DNA of 64,000 bases from Nemania diffusa. Lineage: Eukaryota; Ascomycota; Sordariomycetes; Xylariales; Xylariaceae. The notes below the pieces were generated by a model, which ran no database searches, was not told the DNA's origin, and saw nothing but the letters and a program-made list of their open reading frames with translations. The position numbers and the translations under genes are program-made. Shown piece after piece: positions 57,585 to 64,000 of the stretch. Where the stretch lies: NCBI GenBank assembly GCA_038501195.1, contig JBBPUQ010000007.1, forward strand, positions 620,001 through 684,000, given 5' to 3'. Each line of letters opens with the position of its first letter. The stretch's first letter is position 1.

Positions 57585-59441
57585 TCATTGATCTTCGTCC
57601 TCATCTCGAGGTAATGTCATCCCCATCATCCCCAACAGATTTCCTGCTGGACCGGCTAAACCTGCCTGGCTCTTGAAGCTCTCTAGGAGATTCTTGGCTA
57701 GGTTGTAGTCGATATCGACTTCTTCATCACCGCTCTCTTCATCTGGTTGCCCAATTTCCTTTCCTTTGCCTTTGATAACCCCGCCTTCGCTCGAACCAAG
57801 TGCCTTGGTTTTCTCTGGCTTTGCATCTAGCCTAAGTGCTCCAAGCCCCTTTAGTTCGGCTTCCATCTGGGCTGCTAGTTGCCTAATATCCTCTTCTTCT
57901 TGCTCTTCCTCTTGCTTCTCTGTACCACCAATCCCATTGCCGCCGAGACTGTGTTGTGTAGTGGCTGTAGAGAGGTTTGTCTCGTCTTCCGGAGGCAGAC
58001 CCATCATTTCTCTCATCATTCTGTTAAATTGATCCTCGTCGAAACTGACTGCTCTGTCTTCGTCCTCACTACTCTCATCATCATCGTCCTCTCCTGTCCC
58101 TTCCCCTCCTCCCTCATTATCATCTGAAGAGTCGTTGTCGTGGTCCATATCATCTAATTCGGCTCCCTCAAACCCCGCTGTTTCGTCGTTGAGAAAGTCC
58201 TCGAAGCGTGACACTATTTTGCGCAAATCGGCTTGAGTTCTAGAGTCGCCAAACCCGTTCTCTCCTTGAGATTTATCTCTGTACCTCCCCTGTAGCTCAT
58301 TCTCGAAGTCCTCAAAGTTGATGTCTAGCCAGGCCTCATCGTCTTCCTGATCGCCGTTTGGCCAACTTGCGATATCATCGTCAGTAGGTAGAACCTTGTC
58401 ACCATCCTCCTCTACATCCTCAAGAAGAATGGTGAATTCATGCGCTAAGCGGTTGTCTTTTTTATGGGCGTTGGCGGCCAGCATCTCGAAGCTGCTGGCC
58501 ACCTTCATTCCTAATTCGAGGCGGGTTGATGTTTTTTGTTCTTGTTCCGAAACAGGAGTGGTCTCGTCCTCAACCGACTTGACGATGGTACTCCAGAGGG
58601 GTGGCACAGCAAATCGCTGAGATTTGACTTGCGCAAAGAGTACTTTTGTGAACCTGACACTCACTGTCACTAGATCTTGGGGAGGGAAGTGTAGATTCGC
58701 GGACTTCGTCATTAGCGGCTTTAAAACTACAGGATCTCGAAGATAAAAGGCCTCGATGGCGGGCGCAATTACTGCAGGCTTCTCATGAAGGATGTATGCC
58801 AGCTTCCTAGGTACTGTGACGAGTGAATGATGCATTAAGGCCTCGATGTTCCCTGGGTACTTTTCTAGGCGATAGAATGCCTCAGCTTCTATGAAAGGAG
58901 AGTGCACTAGAGCCCCTGGGTGCAATCTGATATAGCTGACTGCTTCTGCTAAGGAAATGGGGCGTTTGGCTCCCGAGCTGGCGGACAAGGGAACAAGCTG
59001 CAGTTTTCCCTGGTGTATCCAAGCACGATTACTGTCAATCTCCGGGTTCAGCCATTTTGGCACAACGTTGGCGGCCTCGACCAGGAGAAATTCGCCATCG
59101 CTGTCAAATACTCGGGCCCATAATGATTGGAAAGTGGTGGTCAGTCTCCGAAGCAAGTAGACTATCAGCCACTCATCCTCGATGGAATCCCCATAGTCCG
59201 TGGTGCCATGTAAGAAGACCAACCCATTCTCTCTCTTGATCTGGAGCTGAAAGCAATCCCGTTGCCAGATATAATCCTTGGCTACGGTAACGCACAACTG
59301 CATGGCAGCCTTGCGGACATTTTCCAGCTCGGTCAGCAAGCTACGGGGCTCAAGCGCACCATCTAGTAGAAATAGTATGTACTCAACACAGTTATCCGGT
59401 AGGCTTCTAGGAAATGGATCGACCCCATCTTGAGCATTCAT
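57585..59441 (-). CDS. Ecdysoneless/SGT1 family protein
   Basis: Single exon, 618 residues. The N-terminal two thirds show the SGT1/Ecd family pattern: VEYILFLLDG near the start, IEDEWLIVYLLRRLT, FLLVEAANVVPKWLNPE with NRAWIHQGKLQLVP, then AVSYIRLHPGALVHSPFIEAEAFYRLEKYP. The C-terminal third is acidic and disordered, with WLDINFEDFE, poly-Asp/Glu runs and an FDEDQFNRMMREMMGLP segment typical of the family's acidic region. Human ECD and fission-yeast Sgt1 relatives act in the nucleus in pre-mRNA splicing (association with Prp8-containing complexes) and in transcription and cell-cycle progress. This is not the unrelated HSP90 co-chaperone also called SGT1. It is divergent from SMC6. Confidence 0.9.
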   Translation of the reverse strand: MNAQDGVDPFPRSLPDNCVEYILFLLDGALEPRSLLTELENVRKAAMQLCVTVAKDYIWQRDCFQLQIKRENGLVFLHGTTDYGDSIEDEWLIVYLLRRLTTTFQSLWARVFDSDGEFLLVEAANVVPKWLNPEIDSNRAWIHQGKLQLVPLSASSGAKRPISLAEAVSYIRLHPGALVHSPFIEAEAFYRLEKYPGNIEALMHHSLVTVPRKLAYILHEKPAVIAPAIEAFYLRDPVVLKPLMTKSANLHFPPQDLVTVSVRFTKVLFAQVKSQRFAVPPLWSTIVKSVEDETTPVSEQEQKTSTRLELGMKVASSFEMLAANAHKKDNRLAHEFTILLEDVEEDGDKVLPTDDDIASWPNGDQEDDEAWLDINFEDFENELQGRYRDKSQGENGFGDSRTQADLRKIVSRFEDFLNDETAGFEGAELDDMDHDNDSSDDNEGGGEGTGEDDDDESSEDEDRAVSFDEDQFNRMMREMMGLPPEDETNLSTATTQHSLGGNGIGGTEKQEEEQEEEDIRQLAAQMEAELKGLGALRLDAKPEKTKALGSSEGGVIKGKGKEIGQPDEESGDEEVDIDYNLAKNLLESFKSQAGLAGPAGNLLGMMGMTLPRDEDEDQ

Positions 59442-59754
59442 TCTGGAAGTAAGGGGTTTGAAGCGAGAGGTTGAGAGGTTGAGAGGTGATGTAGACAGAA
59501 ACCTAAGCGCTGGGCAGAGATGGCATTCCTATCACGTCAACAGGAAGGGTATTTCAATACTCTCCTGCGAGTATTTAGTTAAGTACCTTGTAACTTGTAT
59601 CCTATCAATAAATAGGGAGAATTGAATATTGGGAGTGTTGGTTAGAGAATAAATGCATGTATATACAATTAACAAAAGATTAATTTATACCTTGGTCACT
59701 GGTGTGATAATATCTACCTACATGTACCTTGTAGTATTAAAAATAAAAATGCTA

Positions 59755-59824
59755 GCCTACCTACAACCTAGACAGGTAGGTACCTCCTACCTACCTACAG
59801 CAGGTAGGTACCTACATAGGTAGC
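59755..59824. repeat. Dense CCTA/TAGG cluster with self-complementary arms
   Basis: About 70 nt made almost only of CCTAC, TAGG and GTACC words. Arms such as CTACCTAC and GTAGGTAC can pair with each other in several registers. It is the densest tract of this type in the window. Confidence 0.65.
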
Positions 59825-59897
59825 CCCCCGCAGTAAGATAAAGGTGTTGATTAGGCTAGATAGGGTTAGCGCATACCACGTCTCACCGCGTTTCAAT

Positions 59898-59903
59898 ACG
59901 CGT
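59898..59903. promoter_or_regulatory. MCB-like ACGCGT element before SMC6
   Basis: ACGCGT, the MluI cell-cycle box bound by MBF-type factors, lies 297 nt upstream of the SMC6 start codon. Single copy; a six-base match is weak evidence. Confidence 0.3.
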
Positions 59904-60199
59904 TTGTCTCTAGGTAGATACCTAGATGACCCAACACCAGGTTGCAGCCGCGAGTTGAAGCACGCCTATACACGCCTATAGCTGTCGCTGGACCCTGCCT
60001 AGCAAGAAGCACTTAACCCAGCTTCGAGTATAGAAATACACCAAGACCCCCCTCCCATCTCCCTCTTTTCAGACGAAGAGCAAAGAAGTCTGGTAGCGAT
60101 ATTTCGCCCGCGATGCAGTCGGCTGGGCCACCGGCACTCAAGTGATTATCATTAATTACCGATTTCTCTCGTTCTCAAATCTCGGCACCCCACGCCAAC

Positions 60200-63100
60200 A
60201 TGCCTTCCGCCACATCCTCTAAGCGCTCGCGCCGTGCTGCCTTCAACGAAGACCCATCTGCCGACGAGTACACCATCGAAACTACAGCAAGCTCTAGTCT
60301 TCGAAACGAGACGGTTAGTCGGTCATTGTCAAGCGAGGGGAGAACACTAGTGGGAGGCGAACTGACAGGACAACATTAGCAGCGGAAGAGGGCCCGTCTC
60401 TCCAGCAGCAATACGGGCCGGAAAGCCCGCGGTGCTGTCCGAGCGGATGACGGCGACGATGACGGCGACGATGACGATGACGAGCCTATGGGCGAGGCTG
60501 AAGACAGGTCGACACCTCCCCCCGCTACCCAGTACGAGCAGATACGGGATCAAGACTTCAGGCACCTGGAGCACACGGAACAAGACGATCAGCGAGCCAC
60601 CCAGCGCCTCAAGGAACGCCCTACCATTATCGGCGAAAACCATGCCGCCGACAATGCCATTATCCAGAGCATTACCTGCATTAACTTCATGTGCCACGTC
60701 AAGCTACATGTCGAGCTCGGGCCTCTGCTGAATTTCATTGTTGGCGAGAATGGCAGCGGCAAGAGTGCCGTCTTGACTGCTATCACGCTGTGCCTCGGTG
60801 GGAAAGCCAGCGCCACGAACCGTGGCGGCAGCTTGAAGAGCTTCGTCAAGGAGGGCACCGAGCATGCAAGCCTAGTAGTCAGGCTCAAGAACCAGGGCGA
60901 GGACGCCTACAAGCCTGATATGTACGGCGACTCTATCATCTGCGAGCGGTGGTTTACCAAGTCCGGTTCTAGCGGCTTCAAGGTCAAATCTACCACCGGC
61001 AGGATCATATCTACTAAAAAGGCCGAGGTTGATGACATCGTTGAGTGGTATTGTCTTCAAGTCGACAACCCTCTGAATGTCTTATCCCAGGATAATGCCA
61101 GGCAGTTCCTCAACGCCGCCACCCCTGCTATGAAATATTCATACTTCGTCAAGGGCACTCAGCTTGAACAGCTTGACGATGACTACAAAACCCTGACTCA
61201 ATACCTTGAGGACCAAGAGAGCAAACTAACTGAGCTTGAGGAGAATCTTGCCTATCTCAAAGACAAATACGTAAAGGCAGTCAAGCTAAGGGATGCCGCC
61301 AGCCAGTCCAACGAGATGCGCAATAGAGCCCGTGTATTCAAAGATCAACTAGCATGGGCTCAAGTTCAGGAGCAGGAGGATATCCTCAAACTAAAGGAAG
61401 CCGCTATCGCTGCAGCGCAAGATGAAATCACCCGCATGGAGGAGGTAATAGCCGAGAAGGCCCACGTTCTCGAAACTATCGATAATAAAATCCAGCAAGC
61501 CGAAGAAGGCTTAGAAGCCACTACACAAGAAGACGGACAGGCAGATGACGCAGTACGGGAAGCGAAGGAGCGCTATGAAACGGCCAAGCAGGCCGTTGTG
61601 GCGCTTCACGCTCAAGAGAGGGAGATGTACGGAAATTTGGACTCCTGGTCTAGGAATGTTAAAAAATGCGAGGACTCGATTCGTAAAGAAGAGGAGAGGC
61701 TCGAGAATATCAATGGTGGGATGGCCACGACGAAGCAAAAGGAACTCGCCATAGCTGTTGAGCATGAACAGAGCATCGACGAGGCCATAAAAAAACATAG
61801 AGTTGGCCTTGAAGAGCTGGAAAAGGCCGAAAGAGAAGCAGCCAATAGAACGCAAGAACCTACCAGACTCCTTACGCAAAAGCGAGGTGAGATCCAAGTT
61901 GCGGAATCGAGCTTGCGAGCTCTCAACCAGAATCGGAAGGATCCCCTCGATGCCTTTGACAATAGAATTCGCCAACTGCTCAAGCTCATCGAGGAAGATC
62001 GTGGTTTTGGGCGAAAACCTATTGGACCATTAGGAACATACGTGCAACTCACCAAGACCCAGTGGATGCCCATACTCGAGAGGTACTTTGGAAACAGTCT
62101 GAGTGGGTTCATTGTGGAAAACAAACCAGACCAGGCACGTCTAATGGCCCACATGGACAGATTACGAATCCAAGGCTGTCCTGTCTTCATAGGGAAGGCA
62201 TCACTAAACAACCTCAGAGAGCCTGATGCGAGGTTTGATACTATACTAAGGGTATTGAAGTTTGAAGACCAGCGTGTGCGTGATCATATGATTATTAATC
62301 ACCATATTGAACAGACTCTCCTCATAGAGAGTCGTCCTGAGGCGGAAAATGTGATGTTCGATGGCCCGCCAGAAAATTCAGGGGCATGCCTTGCTCTTCA
62401 GGACAAGAAAAGGGGTCATGGACTGCGAATTACAAACCTCCGCCAAAACCTCAACACAAACCCCATTACTCCCAATTTTGCCCAGAAGTCACGCATGAAG
62501 ACGGATCAGGACAGCCAGGCCCATTACTTCAAGGATAGAATAGCAGAACTCCAAGATGAATACCGGGAGTTAGAAGGTTCAAGACGAACTGCCGAACAAG
62601 CTGTCCAGCGCACCAGGCAAGCAACTGCTCAGCACCGCCAACGTAGTCGAGAGCTAGAGGCGGAGCATAAAAAGGCTAAAGTCAACAGAACTATGATTGC
62701 GGAAGAGCTCGACGAGTTTGCAGGGGACGATGATAGACTACAAGGTTTACAAGATATTCTCAAAGAGTCGCAAGAGAAGAAAGATCACTATGGGAACCAG
62801 TACGCTGAAGTTGCTATCAAAAAGCGTGAACTGAATTCAGGCGTGGAAACACTTAAGGAAGCGCTGAATAGCGCTAAAGCAGTATCTCGGGATCAGAAAT
62901 TACTAGTGGCTAAGACCAAAGATAAGGTCGGCAGACTCAAGGAAACCAGACACATCGCTTTGACTGAGAAAAATATGGCCCACGAAAATCATGAGGTTGC
63001 GAAGCTCGGGAAAACACAGGCCGAAGGTTCCCGAGATCGCCAAGCCGAGTATGTTGAAGACTATATTAAGCAGGCCAGTCAGATCGCGCCGACTCGGGTA

Positions 63101-63902
63101 CATATCCCAGAAGGAGAGACCTATCACAGTATTGAACGCAAATACGATTCAATTCGCGAGCAGATCAGCAAGGTAAGACAGCAGATGGGCGCCACCGAGG
63201 AACAGATCAACACCCGGGCCACACAAGCTACTCAAGAGTACCGCGATGCCAAGGATGGTGTTAAGAATATCCAGATGACGTCAGACTCTCTTAAAAAGGC
63301 ATTGATGGATCGTCTAGCAAAATACCGAGAATTCCAGAGGCACGTATCGGCGCAGGCACGATGCAATTTTGGCTACCTCCTCAGTGAACGTGGGTTTCGG
63401 GGTCAGCTCCTTCTCGACCATAGGGCCCGGAAGCTCGAGGTGATCGTTGAGCCAGACAAAACGCGAGAGAACGGACAGGGACGAAACACGAAGACCCTTT
63501 CGGGCGGCGAAAAGTCCTTCTCGTCTATCTGTCTCCTTCTCGCCATCTGGGATGCCATGGGCTCTCCATTGCGCTGTCTCGACGAATTCGATGTCTTCAT
63601 GGATAACGTCAACCGTGCGATCAGCACCAACATGCTTGTAAGTGAAGCGTCTACCGTACCTCATCATGATTATGAACGTCATACTAACCAAGTCGGTAGA
63701 TCGGCGCTGCCCGTCGCTCTGTGGGTAAACAGTTCATCCTTATTACACCCAACGCTATTGAGGGTAGAGCGAAGCTCGATAAAGATGTCAAGATAATCAG
63801 GTATGGATTCTTCGAACTCGAACACAGAAACTTTTCAGCAACTAACCTGCCGACAGGCTTACGGATCCCCGGCAACAACGTCTCCCTGAGATGATTCAGT
63901 AA
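60200..63902 (+). CDS. SMC6: Structural maintenance of chromosomes protein 6
   Basis: Four exons, 60200-60313, 60380-63637, 63700-63800 and 63857-63902, giving 1172 residues, a normal length for Smc6. A basic/acidic N-terminal tail precedes the head. Walker A is GENGSGKS (160-167), inside INFMCHVKLHVELGPLLNFI. Then come NVLSQDNARQFL, a long coiled coil, the hinge (about 540-680, with IGPLGTYVQLTKTQW and FIVENKPDQARLM), and the returning coiled coil. The C-terminal half-head has the signature LSGGEKS (1078-1084) and Walker B RCLDEFDVFMD (1103-1113). The two last small exons complete the head: NML is followed by IGAARRSVGKQFILITP, ending IIRLTDPRQQRLPEMIQ. Smc6 pairs with Smc5 in the Nse complex for DNA repair and replication-fork stability in the nucleus. 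Intron 3 (63638-63699) has a perfect TACTAAC branch site. Confidence 0.96.
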
Positions 63903-64000
63903 TTAAATGCACGTTTCGTCTGTATTCCAGGAATGCCCGGCATGGATCGAATATGACTTGTTATGGGCGTTGAGGAACTGGCGTCTGGGAAGTCAGCGAT

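Larger units (their letters stand above)
59442..60199. promoter_or_regulatory. Divergent promoter region of ECD/SGT1 and SMC6
   Basis: 758 nt between the two start codons. It contains a dense CCTA/TAGG cluster (59755-59824) and an ACGCGT element (59898-59903), and no gene. Confidence 0.6.

Overview
The window is nuclear DNA of a filamentous ascomycete (Pezizomycotina, most likely a Sordariomycete; I cannot name the species). The evidence is 48-200 nt GT-AG introns with CTRAC/CTAAY branch sites, single-gene transcription units, an AT-rich block with the signature of repeat-induced point mutation (RIP), dispersed 5'-CCTA/TAGG-3' palindromes between genes, and gene families typical of moulds (augmin HAUS1, sphingolipid delta-8 desaturase, Atg9, Vac14, GH25 lysozyme). 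I find 18 protein genes and one tRNA. Most genes needed splicing by eye, and every listed exon chain stays in frame from start to stop.

Layout. 1-1590 is an extremely AT-rich, RIP-like block with no gene. 1591-6777 has normal composition but no gene I can support. Then follow: a degenerate APH-like kinase-family protein (+, 6778-8511); COG6 (-, 8989-11241) head to head with ATG9 (+, 12069-14965); mitoferrin (+, 16692-18250, eight exons); a DNAJC3/P58IPK-like ER co-chaperone (-, 19804-21488); HAUS1 (+, 22659-23720) tail to tail with VAC14 (-, 24063-27375); a 72-residue SMP-like small protein (-, 30070-30349); sphingolipid delta-8 desaturase (-, 31359-33135); a CorA-like protein with extra membrane segments (+, 35493-37836); a VOC-domain/transmembrane/HRD-repeat protein (-, 38858-40858); EMG1/NEP1 (-, 43322-44176); a 4.1 kb gene-free stretch; secreted GH25 lysozyme (+, 48317-49205); tRNA-Pro(UGG) (49856-49927); a DMT/EamA transporter (+, 50779-52457); mitochondrial ribosomal protein uS17m (+, 53030-53737); a Sap1/fidgetin-like AAA ATPase (-, 54335-56912); ecdysoneless/SGT1 (-, 57585-59441); and SMC6 (+, 60200-63902) divergent from it.

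How the genes fit together. Most are housekeeping genes without operon logic. Some neighbours do share biology. COG6 and ATG9, a Golgi tether subunit and the autophagy scramblase whose vesicles depend on Golgi traffic, share one 827 nt promoter region. VAC14 adds another endolysosomal trafficking function. Mitoferrin and the di-iron/heme delta-8 desaturase each carry upstream an exact copy of the ATCWGATAA site bound by fungal iron-sensing GATA repressors.

The most unusual items are the CorA-like protein with about four extra membrane helices, the VOC-TM-HRD protein, the APH-like protein with an eroded catalytic loop, the two exact iron-GATA sites, and a pair of related perfect 20-nt palindromes between genes. 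I did not find a clearly new multi-gene system.
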